NCBI GenBank assembly: GCA_964385465.1
Contig: CAYLPJ010000026.1
Coordinates: forward strand, 14,373 to 78,372
Origin: CAYLPJ01 sp964385465
GTDB lineage: Bacteria; Planctomycetota; Phycisphaerae; SM23-33
DNA: 64,000 nt
Reading direction: 5' to 3'
Position 1 is the stretch's first letter. Each line of letters begins with the position of its first letter. The position numbers and the translations under genes were made by a program. The notes under the pieces are model-generated. The model did no database searches. It worked only from the letters and a program-made list of their open reading frames with translations, and was not told the origin of the DNA. Shown piece after piece: positions 16,540 through 24,771 of the stretch.

Positions 16540-16644
16540 GTGGCACCTCTCGATGATCCGCCATCCGCCGGCCGGGGATGCGGGCGGTTTTCCCGGCATC
16601 CGCACGGTTGCCCGACGGTTTCATACCAGTAGGCTGGAGAAGAC

Positions 16645-17508
16645 ATGTCTCATCCTATCCAACGAGCACTGTCGGCGGGAGTCGCGGCCTTTGCGGCGCT
16701 GATGGCCTGCGGCTGCGACCGACCGGAGGCCGGGCCGACAACGAGGCCGACGCGACCGCCCGCAACGCGGCAGGCGAGCCCGGCCCCGCCGACCGAGCCC
16801 GGCGAGACGATCACGAACTCTCTCGGCATGCGCCTGGCGTACGTGCCGGCCGGAGAGTACGTCATCGGCAGCGAGGTTTCCGAGCCCGGGCGGCACCACG
16901 ACGAGGGCGTCCGCCGCGTGCGGATCACGCGCGGGTTCTACCTCGGTGTCACGGAGGTCACGCAGGCCCAGTGGGGGCGCCTGATGAGCCAGGACCGCAG
17001 CGAGGTCACCGGGCCGGACCTGCCGGTGACGAAGGTCTCCTGGTCCAAGGCCGTCGCGTTCTGCCGCAAGCTCTCCGAGGCCGAGGGGCGAACGGTCCGC
17101 CTGCCCACCGAGGCCGAGTGGGAGATCGCCTGCCGGGCCGGGGCCGCGACGCCGCCAACCGGCGAGGCGCTCGACGAACTCGCCTGGCACATGGACAACA
17201 GCGGGGGCGAGCCCCACCCCGTGGCCGCCATGAAGGCCAACGCCTGGGGGCTGTACGACATGCACGGCAACGTGGCCGAGTGGTGCGCGGACTTCTACGC
17301 CGCCTCCCGCCCCGCCGACGGCGTTGCCGACCCGACCGGCCCGGCGGAGGGCAAGGCACGGGTGGTCCGCGGCGGGTCGTTCGGGCACTTTCCGCGGGCC
17401 TGCCGCTGCGCCGCCCGCGCCAGCTACAATCCCGCCTACGGGCTCCGCCGCGTGGGCTTCCGCGTGCTGATGGAAACCGATCCCCCAACCCAAGGGAGCA
17501 GACCATGA
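16645..17508 (+). CDS. SUMF1/formylglycine-generating-enzyme-like lipoprotein (287 aa)
   Basis: The N-terminus has a lipobox (Leu19-Met-Ala-Cys22), so it is probably a membrane-anchored lipoprotein. From about residue 52 the FGE-sulfatase domain (PF03781) is complete: NSLGMRLAYVPAGEY, VTEVTQAQW, PVTKVSW, RLPTEAEWE, YDMHGNVAEW, RGGSF and RRVGFRV. In true formylglycine-generating enzymes two copper-binding cysteines follow RGGS at +3 and +8; here +3 is His and +8 is Cys. It is therefore more likely a non-catalytic or differently acting SUMF1-like protein. It opens a plus-strand operon and its stop overlaps the next start (ATGA). Confidence 0.85.
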   Translation: MSHPIQRALSAGVAAFAALMACGCDRPEAGPTTRPTRPPATRQASPAPPTEPGETITNSLGMRLAYVPAGEYVIGSEVSEPGRHHDEGVRRVRITRGFYLGVTEVTQAQWGRLMSQDRSEVTGPDLPVTKVSWSKAVAFCRKLSEAEGRTVRLPTEAEWEIACRAGAATPPTGEALDELAWHMDNSGGEPHPVAAMKANAWGLYDMHGNVAEWCADFYAASRPADGVADPTGPAEGKARVVRGGSFGHFPRACRCAARASYNPAYGLRRVGFRVLMETDPPTQGSRP

Positions 17509-18713
17509 CCCGAGACGCCAATCCTACCCGCCTGGCCCGGCGGGAGTTTCTCGTCGGCGCCGCGGCCGCCGGGGCGTTCACCATCCTCTCGCCGGACCGC
17601 GTCCGCGGCAGCGCCGCCAACTCGAAGCTCGCACTCGGCGTGATAGGCTGCGGGGGGCGGGGCAAGTGGATCACCGACCTGTTCGTCAAGCACGGCGGGT
17701 ACAAGGTCGTCGCCGCCGGGGACTACTTCGAGGACCGCGTGAGGGCGTTCGGCAAGCGCTTCGGCGTGCCGGAAAGCCGCCAGTACACCGGGCTGTCGAA
17801 CTGCAAGCGCCTCCTCGCCGGCGAACTGGACGCGGTCGCCATCGAGAGCCCGCCGTACTTCCACCCCGCACAGGCGGCCGCGGCGGTCGAGGCAGGCAAG
17901 CACGTCTACGTCGCCAAGCCCATCGCCGTGGACGCCCCCGGCTGCACGACCATCGGCGAGGCCGGGGCGGCGGCGACGAAGAAGAAGCTCGTATTCCTCG
18001 TGGACTTCCAGACCCGCGCCAATGCCTTCTACCGGGAGGCGGTCAAACGGGTGCACAACGGCGACATCGGGCGACTGGTCAACGGTACGGCGTTCTACTT
18101 CTGCGGCCTGCTGGGGGGCAAGAAGCTCCCCGACGACCCGGAGGCCCGCCTGCGGAAGTGGGTGCTGAGCAAGAAACTCTCCGGCGACATCATCACCGAA
18201 CAGAACATCCATGCCCTCGACGTGATGGCGTGGATCGCCGACGCGGACCCGGCCGCCGCGTGCGGCACGTGCGGGCAGCGGGTACGTACCGGCGCCGAGA
18301 CCACCAGCGACCACTTCAACCTGGTCTTCCAGTTTCCTCGCGGCGTGTCGGCGTCGTTCGCGTCCCGGCAGTGCGGCAAGGGGCCGGGGGGAATCTTCTG
18401 CACGATGTACGGCACGCACGGGACGATCGAAACGCAGTACGGAGGGGCCGTGAAGGTCCACGGCGACGCGCCGTATCCCGGCGGCACGACCGGGCCGATC
18501 TTCAAGCAGGGCGCGGCCGACAATATCGCCACCTTCCACAAGAGCATCGTCGAGGGCGTACACCACAACCCGACGGTCGCGCCGAGCGTGCGAAGCAACC
18601 TGACGACCATTCTGGGCCGCACGGCCGCGTATACCGGCAAGTCTGCAACGTGGTCGGAGATGATGCAGGCGGACGAGCGGATCGAGATCGACACCAAGGG
18701 GCTCACCGACTGA
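17505..18713 (+). CDS. Tat-exported Gfo/Idh/MocA-family oxidoreductase with altered EKP motif (402 aa)
   Basis: A twin-arginine signal (Arg12-Arg13-Glu-Phe-Leu, then a short hydrophobic stretch) indicates export in folded form with its cofactor. The Rossmann motif LGVIGCGGRGKW is intact. The usual E-K-P signature reads VYVAKPIAVD: the catalytic lysine is kept but the preceding Glu is Ala. Tat-exported members are typical of planctomycetes; some related enzymes act as glycosidases using bound NAD. The ATG overlaps the SUMF1-like stop by four bases, so translation is coupled. Confidence 0.88.
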   Translation: MTRDANPTRLARREFLVGAAAAGAFTILSPDRVRGSAANSKLALGVIGCGGRGKWITDLFVKHGGYKVVAAGDYFEDRVRAFGKRFGVPESRQYTGLSNCKRLLAGELDAVAIESPPYFHPAQAAAAVEAGKHVYVAKPIAVDAPGCTTIGEAGAAATKKKLVFLVDFQTRANAFYREAVKRVHNGDIGRLVNGTAFYFCGLLGGKKLPDDPEARLRKWVLSKKLSGDIITEQNIHALDVMAWIADADPAAACGTCGQRVRTGAETTSDHFNLVFQFPRGVSASFASRQCGKGPGGIFCTMYGTHGTIETQYGGAVKVHGDAPYPGGTTGPIFKQGAADNIATFHKSIVEGVHHNPTVAPSVRSNLTTILGRTAAYTGKSATWSEMMQADERIEIDTKGLTD

Positions 18714-18739
18714 GCGTTTCTCCACACGAGGATTTGACC

Positions 18740-20557
18740 ATGCGTACGTACCCGATCAAAAGGACTGGCGCAGCGATCGCCCTGGCCTTGTTCTGCTGTT
18801 CCACGAGAGGCGCCGAGACCGGCGGCACATGCAGGCTGAGCGTGGGCGGCAAGCAGGTGACCGCCGGAACCCACGCGATCGCCATCCGCGCCAAGCCGAC
18901 GCCGCAGGAGACCCACGCAGCCAAGGAGTTCGCCGAGGAGCTGAGGCTGCTCACCGGCGAGAAGCTGCCGGTCGTGCCCGAGGGCGAGGTCGGCAAACGG
19001 ACGCCGATCGTCGTCGGGCGGTGCGAGGGGCTGCTGGGCAAACTCGGCGTGAACGTGGACTTCGACGCGCTCGGCGTCGAGGGCATCGTTCTGCGGACGA
19101 AGGGCCCGGCGCTGATCCTGGCCGGCAACCGCCGCGGGGTGCTCTACGCGGCCTTCACGTTCATGGAGGACCACTGCGGCGTGCAGTGGCTGACGCCGGA
19201 CTGCACCGTTCGACCGACCGGAGGGGATATCCGCGTCGGCAAGCTGGACCGCCGCTACCTGCCGCCGCTGGAATACCGCTCGACCGACTACCCGTGCAGC
19301 CGACCGGGCGACTGGGCCGTGAGGAACAAGGTCAACGGCACGCAGACGCGCCTGACCGAAGCGCAGGGCGGCAAGATCGCCTACTCGCATTTCGTCCACA
19401 CGTTCAACGCCATCCTCAACCCGGCCGAGCACTTCGACGAGCATCCCGAGTGGTTCTCGATGATCGACGGCAAGCGCCGGGATGGGCGGACGCAGCTCTG
19501 CCTGACCAACCCGCAGGTGCTCGCCAAGGCCAAGGAGGCGGTGCGGCGGTGGATCGCCGAGAGCCCCGGCGCGACGATCTTCAGCGTCAGCCAGAACGAC
19601 TGGCACAACTACTGCCGCTGCCCCAAGTGCTCGGCCCTGGCGGAGAAGGAGGGCTCGCAGGCCGGGCCGATCATCCACTTCGTCAACGCCCTCGCCAAGG
19701 ACATCGCCCAGGACCACCCCGACAAGCTCATCAGCACGCTGGCCTACCAGTACAGCCGCAAGCCCCCCAAGCACGTCCGACCGCGCCCGAACGTCTGCGT
19801 GCGGCTGTGCAGCATCGAGTGCTGCTTCTCGCACGCGCTTCAGAGCTGCCCCAAGAACGCGTCGTTCGTGCAGGACATCCGCGACTGGAACAAGATCTGC
19901 GACCGGCTGTACATCTGGGACTACGTGATCAACTACCACCACAGCGTGATGCCCCACCCGAACTTCCACGTGCTCAAGCCGAACATCCGCTTCTTCATCG
20001 ACCACGGGGTCAAGGGCATCTACGAGGAGGCGTGCTACTTCACCGAGAGCTCCGAGCTGGCCGAGCTGCGCACGTGGGTGATGGCCAAGACCCTCTGGGA
20101 CCCCTCCTACGACACGCAGAAGGCGATCGACGAGTTCTGCACCGGCTATTACGGCCCGGCAGGCGAGGCGATCCGCGAGTACGTCGCCCTGATCACCGAC
20201 CAGGTGAAGGGGCACCCGAAGCGGCACATGCATATCTGGTCCAAGCCGACCGAGCCGTACCTCAACGACGCCATGATCGCCGAGGCCGTCACGCTGTTTG
20301 ACAGGGCGGAGAGGGCCGTCCGCGACAACCCCGCCCTGCTGCACCGCGTGCGCGTGGCGCGGATGCCGGTTCAGTACACGCGGATCGCCAAGGCCGACGG
20401 CGACGTCGGCGGGCTGATCGACGCCTTCGAAGCCACGGCCCGGAAGGCGAACCTGCAACTCGTTCGCGAGCACCGCAAGTACGGCGACCTGGAGAAGTGG
20501 CTGGAGCGCATGCGCGCCGCCAACGCCAAACGCGTCAAGGCGGCGAAAAGGGAGTAG
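18740..20557 (+). CDS. DUF4838 family secreted glycosidase-like protein (605 aa)
   Basis: A signal peptide (about 1-25) is followed by a small GH20b/alpha-glucuronidase-like N-terminal domain (residues about 35-140, with the TPQETHAAKEFAEEL and RGVLYAAFTFMED features) and a TIM-barrel-like DUF4838 domain. Paired acidic and aromatic residues such as SQNDWHNYC and IYEEACYF line the likely active site, and Cys pairs (CRCPKC) suggest a structural metal or disulfides. The family is widespread in glycan-degrading Planctomycetota and Bacteroidota, with no firmly assigned substrate. It lies 26 bp after the oxidoreductase gene and 3 bp before the propeller gene. Confidence 0.85.
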   Translation: MRTYPIKRTGAAIALALFCCSTRGAETGGTCRLSVGGKQVTAGTHAIAIRAKPTPQETHAAKEFAEELRLLTGEKLPVVPEGEVGKRTPIVVGRCEGLLGKLGVNVDFDALGVEGIVLRTKGPALILAGNRRGVLYAAFTFMEDHCGVQWLTPDCTVRPTGGDIRVGKLDRRYLPPLEYRSTDYPCSRPGDWAVRNKVNGTQTRLTEAQGGKIAYSHFVHTFNAILNPAEHFDEHPEWFSMIDGKRRDGRTQLCLTNPQVLAKAKEAVRRWIAESPGATIFSVSQNDWHNYCRCPKCSALAEKEGSQAGPIIHFVNALAKDIAQDHPDKLISTLAYQYSRKPPKHVRPRPNVCVRLCSIECCFSHALQSCPKNASFVQDIRDWNKICDRLYIWDYVINYHHSVMPHPNFHVLKPNIRFFIDHGVKGIYEEACYFTESSELAELRTWVMAKTLWDPSYDTQKAIDEFCTGYYGPAGEAIREYVALITDQVKGHPKRHMHIWSKPTEPYLNDAMIAEAVTLFDRAERAVRDNPALLHRVRVARMPVQYTRIAKADGDVGGLIDAFEATARKANLQLVREHRKYGDLEKWLERMRAANAKRVKAAKRE

Positions 20558-20560
20558 GCC

Positions 20561-21577
20561 ATGGAGCGGAACGTCTGGAGCGTTCTGGCGGCCCTGGGGG
20601 TTCTCGCCACGACCGCCGCGGGGGGGCCGTGGCGGCAGATCGGCGGCCCCGAGGCCGCGCCGCGAACCGGCGCTGTCGTGCTGAGGGCGCCGGGCGGGCC
20701 CATCCTCACATTCGGCGGCGAGCCAGGCAAGGCCGGCTACGTCCGACGATTCGACGGCGAGAACAACCGCTGGTCCGACCTGGCCCCGGCCAGGCCCCCG
20801 GCGCGGCGAGGCATCCATCCGACCTACGCGGCCGCAATGGACCCCGCAGGAAACCGCATCTACTGCCTGTCGATGGGCACGCTGTACGTTTACGACCTTG
20901 GCGGACAGCGGTGGGCCGAGACGCTCGCGGAGACCACGCCGCGCGGAGTCGTCGCCTGGGCCCGCGCCGCCGACAGCGACCGCTTCGGCCTGTGGCTTTT
21001 CGACCGCGACGCCGGCTGGAAGGACCTGGACTGCAAGGGCGACCTCTACCGCCCCTACTGCGACTCCGAGGGCATGACCTACGACGCCGAACGCGACCGC
21101 ATGCTGCTGGGCTGGGGAGGGGGCTACCAGAAGAGGGGCGACGGGCGACTGACCGCCTTCGACTTCCGCACGCGCGAGCTGACCGTCCTCCGCCCCGCCG
21201 CGGCCGAGATCGGCCATATCCGGAATACGCGGGAGATGCAGTACGTCGACCACGCCGACTGGGTGGTCTTCGCCGAGCCGTACCTCCTCGGCAAGGGCGA
21301 GGATGCGACGAAGCTGCTGCGGATTTACGACTGCGCCGCCGACCGCTATGCCCTGCTGGACGCCGGCACGCCACCGGGGATGAAGGCCCACTCGATGGGG
21401 ATCAGCTACGACGCCAGCCGGAAGGCCCTGTACGTGCTGACCGTCCGGGGAGCGCCCTGGGCCCTGCGGCTGGACCCGGCGACTGCGAAGCTCCGGGGCG
21501 TCCCCCCCGCCCCGCCGGAGCCGTCGGCCGCCGAGAAGGCCCGCGCCACCCTCGCCGATCCTGCGTACGTGCCATGA
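20561..21577 (+). CDS. Secreted kelch-like beta-propeller protein (338 aa)
   Basis: A short signal peptide (about 1-21) precedes repeated segments of the form ...GG...RFDGENNRWSDL / YVYDLGGQRWAET / LTAFDFRTRELTVL / IYDCAADRYALL / WALRLDPATAKL, the blade pattern of kelch-type propellers. No catalytic motif is visible; a binding or lectin role is possible. AGGGAG is 7 nt before the ATG. The stop codon overlaps the start of the acetyltransferase gene (ATGA), tying it to the same operon. Confidence 0.75.
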   Translation: MERNVWSVLAALGVLATTAAGGPWRQIGGPEAAPRTGAVVLRAPGGPILTFGGEPGKAGYVRRFDGENNRWSDLAPARPPARRGIHPTYAAAMDPAGNRIYCLSMGTLYVYDLGGQRWAETLAETTPRGVVAWARAADSDRFGLWLFDRDAGWKDLDCKGDLYRPYCDSEGMTYDAERDRMLLGWGGGYQKRGDGRLTAFDFRTRELTVLRPAAAEIGHIRNTREMQYVDHADWVVFAEPYLLGKGEDATKLLRIYDCAADRYALLDAGTPPGMKAHSMGISYDASRKALYVLTVRGAPWALRLDPATAKLRGVPPAPPEPSAAEKARATLADPAYVP

Positions 21578-22395
21578 CCTCCACGAGTTGGACACAGGAT
21601 GACCTTGCCGGAGAGCTCCGCCGACAATGCGGCGTACTGGGCGGGGACGTGCTGATCGTGCACTCGTCGCTGAAGGCGATCGGCTGGGTCGAGGGCGGGC
21701 CCGCCGCGGTGGTCGCCGCGCTGCTGGACGCCGTCGACGAGACGGGCACGCTGCTGATGCCCACCTTCACCGCCCCCCGCCCGGACGGCGTGTTCCGCCT
21801 GGCCGAGACGCCCAGCCGCACCGGCGCGATCACCGAGGCGCTTCGCACCGCCCCCGGGGCATTGCGAAGCCGACACCCCACGCACTCCGTCGCGGCCGTC
21901 GGGGCCCGGGCGGCCGAACTCGTCGCGGGCCACGAGAACACCAGCGGCCTGGGCGTGGGCAGCCCCTTCCACAAGGCCGCCGAGGCCGGAGCGGACGTGC
22001 TGATGATCGGCTGCGACCTGACGAGCTGCTCGCTGGTCCACTGCGCCGAGGCCGTCGTCCGCGTGCCGTACCTCGGCAAGGTCTGCTACGAGGGCTACGA
22101 CCGCACGCTGACGCTGATCGACGAGGCCGGCCGATCCGTCGCCGTCGGGCCGCGCGACGTGCCGACCGACTCGGCCGGCTTCACCGTCGTCCAAGCAGAG
22201 CTGGACCGCCGCGGACAGCTCGCCCGTGTCCGCCTCGGCGAGGCGGCCTGCCTGAAGTTCCGCGCCGCCGATGCGCTGGCAGTGGCCGTCGAGCTGCTTC
22301 GCGCCGACCCGGCTGCCCTGCTGTGCGACAATCCGACCTGCCCGGTCTGCCCGGCCGCGCGGAAGATCGCCCGCGCTGCGGCGGCGGGAGGCTGA
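21574..22395 (+). CDS. AAC(3)/YokD-family N-acetyltransferase (273 aa)
   Basis: Contains HSSLKAIGWVEGG near residue 31 and RSRHPTHSVAAVG near residue 106, the two signatures of the aminoglycoside 3-N-acetyltransferase (antibiotic_NAT) family. In a glycan-degradation operon the likely acceptor is an amino sugar or another amine rather than an antibiotic. A Cys-rich C-terminal piece (CDNPTCPVCPAARK) is unusual and could bind zinc. Translation is coupled to the upstream propeller gene through an ATGA overlap. Confidence 0.85.
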   Translation: MTSTSWTQDDLAGELRRQCGVLGGDVLIVHSSLKAIGWVEGGPAAVVAALLDAVDETGTLLMPTFTAPRPDGVFRLAETPSRTGAITEALRTAPGALRSRHPTHSVAAVGARAAELVAGHENTSGLGVGSPFHKAAEAGADVLMIGCDLTSCSLVHCAEAVVRVPYLGKVCYEGYDRTLTLIDEAGRSVAVGPRDVPTDSAGFTVVQAELDRRGQLARVRLGEAACLKFRAADALAVAVELLRADPAALLCDNPTCPVCPAARKIARAAAAGG

Positions 22396-22472
22396 CGCCG
22401 CTCGGCCCTTCCGCGACCGCCGGTGACCGCCTACAATCCGCGTCCCATGCATCCGCAGGCCTAGGAGAGATC

Positions 22473-23660
22473 ATGAGCAGTTCGGACGAGTTGAGAATCG
22501 GCGTCATCGGCGCCGGCGGCCGCGGCAAGCTCGCCCGCCACGCCCACAAGCCGGGAGAAGGCTCTCGCGTGGTGGCCGGGGCGGACATCGTCCCGGCGGC
22601 GCTGGAGGGCTTCCGCGGCTGGGCGGGCGAGGAGGCATTCGTCACGGCGGACTACCGCGAGCTGCTCGCCCGCGACGACGTGGACGCCGTCTTCGTCACC
22701 AGCCCCGACTACTGCCACGAGGCCCACGCCGTCGCCGCCGCCGAGGCGGGCAAGCACGTGTACCTCGAGAAGCCGATGGCCATCACGACCGCCGGCTGCG
22801 ACCGCATCCTCCGCGCGGCGCGCAAGGCGGGGGTGCGGCTGTACCTCGGGCACAACATGCGCCACTTCCCGGTGGTGGTGAAAATGCGGGAGCTGATCCG
22901 CTCGGGGGCGATCGGCGAGCCGAAGACCGCCTGGTGCCGCCATTTCGTCTGCTACGGCGGGGATGCGTACTTCAAGGACTGGCACGCCGAGCGGCGGCTG
23001 GCCACCGGGCTGCTGCTCCAGAAGGCCGCCCACGACATCGACGTGCTGCACTGGCTGTGTGGCGGCTACACCCGACGGGTCGCCGCCATGGGCGGGCTGA
23101 CGGTCTACGACCGCATCACCGACCGCCACCCGCCGGAGCAGCGCGGCGACGCCTCGTGGTCGTTGGACAACTGGCCCCCGCTGTCGCAGACGCAGTTGAA
23201 CCCGGTGATCGACGTCGAGGACATCTCGATGATGCTGATGGAGCTGGACAACGGCGTGTTCGCATCCTACCAGCAGTGTCACTTCTCCCCCGACGGCTGG
23301 CGGAACTACACGGTGATCGGCACGGAGGGGCGGGTGGAGAACTTCGGCACGGTGCCGGGCGAGCGAACGGTTGTGCGGCTGTGGAACCGCCGCTGCCACT
23401 ACAACCCCGACGGCGACGAGCAGTTCGAGTTCCCACCGCTGGAAGGCGGGCACGGCGGGGCCGACCCGCGGATCGTCGCCGAGTTCGTCCGCTACTGCCG
23501 CGAGGGCGGCACGGTGGCGACCAGCCCCGTCGCCGGGCGATTCAGCGTCGCCGCCGGCTGCTGCGCCACCGACAGCCTCCGCGACCGCGCCACCCCCCGC
23601 GACGTCCCGCCCCTGCCCGCCGACCTCCGCGAGCACTTCGAAGCCGACGAGGCCGAATGA
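22473..23660 (+). CDS. Gfo/Idh/MocA-family oxidoreductase (395 aa)
   Basis: Cytoplasmic member with Rossmann motif IGVIGAGGRGKL and the intact signature HVYLEKPMAIT near residue 100. The C-terminal domain has QKAAHDIDVLHWLCGG, the helix that carries the second active-site residues. AGGAGA lies 5-6 nt before the ATG. It is 77 bp after the AAC(3) gene, so it may be the last member of the same transcription unit. The sugar substrate is unknown. Confidence 0.9.
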   Translation: MSSSDELRIGVIGAGGRGKLARHAHKPGEGSRVVAGADIVPAALEGFRGWAGEEAFVTADYRELLARDDVDAVFVTSPDYCHEAHAVAAAEAGKHVYLEKPMAITTAGCDRILRAARKAGVRLYLGHNMRHFPVVVKMRELIRSGAIGEPKTAWCRHFVCYGGDAYFKDWHAERRLATGLLLQKAAHDIDVLHWLCGGYTRRVAAMGGLTVYDRITDRHPPEQRGDASWSLDNWPPLSQTQLNPVIDVEDISMMLMELDNGVFASYQQCHFSPDGWRNYTVIGTEGRVENFGTVPGERTVVRLWNRRCHYNPDGDEQFEFPPLEGGHGGADPRIVAEFVRYCREGGTVATSPVAGRFSVAAGCCATDSLRDRATPRDVPPLPADLREHFEADEAE

Positions 23661-23925
23661 CAGCGCCCACCGCGAGAAGAGCCCGGCGGCGAGGTCGCCC
23701 AATCGGCCTGCCTCCCCCGCCCCGCCAGCATATCGGAATGCCAGGGCAGGATGGCGGGGACGGAGATCCGATGCACGCCCCATCCTCGACCGGGCCGACC
23801 TGCCGTGCCTGCGCGGGCTGAAAACGCTGGACCACCAAGCCCTCCGCCCGTTGGCGCTCCACTTCGCCGGGGGGTTCCAGGGCATCCGGCCCGAGCCGTA
23901 GCCCGGCTGCGGCGAAGCCCCGGGC

Positions 23926-24768
23926 CTACTCGAAGTACTCGATGCTCTCGATCGCGTCGCGGGCGCGGACGCGGTAGCCCATGTCCCCGCCCTCGAGGTC
24001 CCGGGCCTTGCGGTACAGCGCCTTGGCGGCGTCGGTCCGGCCGAAGCTCTCCTGGATCTTGCCCATCTCGTACCACGCCCGCGTCACGTGACGCTTGTGG
24101 TCCCGCGGCTTCTCGTCCGGCATCTTCTCGATCAGGCCGTACCATGCCAGCGCGGCCTCGCGCCGGCCCTGGAACAGGGCTCGCTCGGCCAGCCCCATCG
24201 CGAAACGGTACCGCGCGATGCCCCAGACCTCCTTGTTCATCAGGGCGGCGTCGAGGAGCTTGCGGCCTCGCTTCTTGTCGCCGATCTCCAGGTAGACCAT
24301 CTCCGCTCGCGGGAGGGCGATGTACTCCTTGTCGTCGGGGTTGTCGGCGACGATGGCGTCGTAGAGCTCGCGGGCCTTGTCGTACTTCTTCATCGCGCGG
24401 TACGTAGCGGCCATCTGGAGGCGGGCGTCGCGTTTGCGTCGGCCCGTCTCGTCGTACTTGATCATGCGGCGGGCGTAGGCGAGGGACTTCTCGTGGGCGA
24501 GCATGTCCTCCCGGGCCTTCTCGGCGGCCCACTGGAGATCGCGATACAGGTTCCCGGGAACCTCCTCGCCGTCGGCGACGCCGGCGTCGAGGGCCTTGAC
24601 CGCCTGCTCGATCTTCGCCATCGCGTCGGGGTTGACCTTCCGGCGGTTCCTGTCGGCGAGCTTGTGGGCCTGCTTGAACAGCTCGGCCGCCCGCTTCATC
24701 GAATCGCTCTCGGCCGCGTGGCAGCAGAACGCCAGGGCCAGCAACGTTGCGAGTGTGCGTCGGATCAT
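23926..24768 (-). CDS. Secreted TPR-repeat protein (280 aa)
   Basis: A signal peptide (about 1-18, ending CCHAA) is followed by helical repeats. At least three TPR-like units are visible, e.g. MAATYRAMKKYDKARELYDAIV, YRFAMGLAERALFQGRREAA and TRAWYEMGKIQESFGRTDAA, the last followed by KALYRKA. TPR proteins mediate protein-protein contacts. It follows the large glycosidase-like gene by 3 bp, and its RBS (GGGAG) lies inside the end of that gene, so the two are probably co-translated and may act together. Confidence 0.75.
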   Translation of the reverse strand: MIRRTLATLLALAFCCHAAESDSMKRAAELFKQAHKLADRNRRKVNPDAMAKIEQAVKALDAGVADGEEVPGNLYRDLQWAAEKAREDMLAHEKSLAYARRMIKYDETGRRKRDARLQMAATYRAMKKYDKARELYDAIVADNPDDKEYIALPRAEMVYLEIGDKKRGRKLLDAALMNKEVWGIARYRFAMGLAERALFQGRREAALAWYGLIEKMPDEKPRDHKRHVTRAWYEMGKIQESFGRTDAAKALYRKARDLEGGDMGYRVRARDAIESIEYFE

Positions 24769-24771
24769 CGG

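Noticed and set aside
18095..21595. 1166-codon open frame on the minus strand
   Set aside because: It is antisense to the DUF4838, propeller and oxidoreductase genes, has an Arg/Val/Ala/Gly-biased composition and no motifs. High G+C leaves such frames open by chance.
21574..22395. Antibiotic-resistance gene (AAC(3))
   Set aside because: Family match only; coupling to glycan genes makes a metabolic role more likely.
23661..23925. Remnant protein-coding gene after the oxidoreductase
   Set aside because: A few readable residues in one frame, but no domain, start or RBS.
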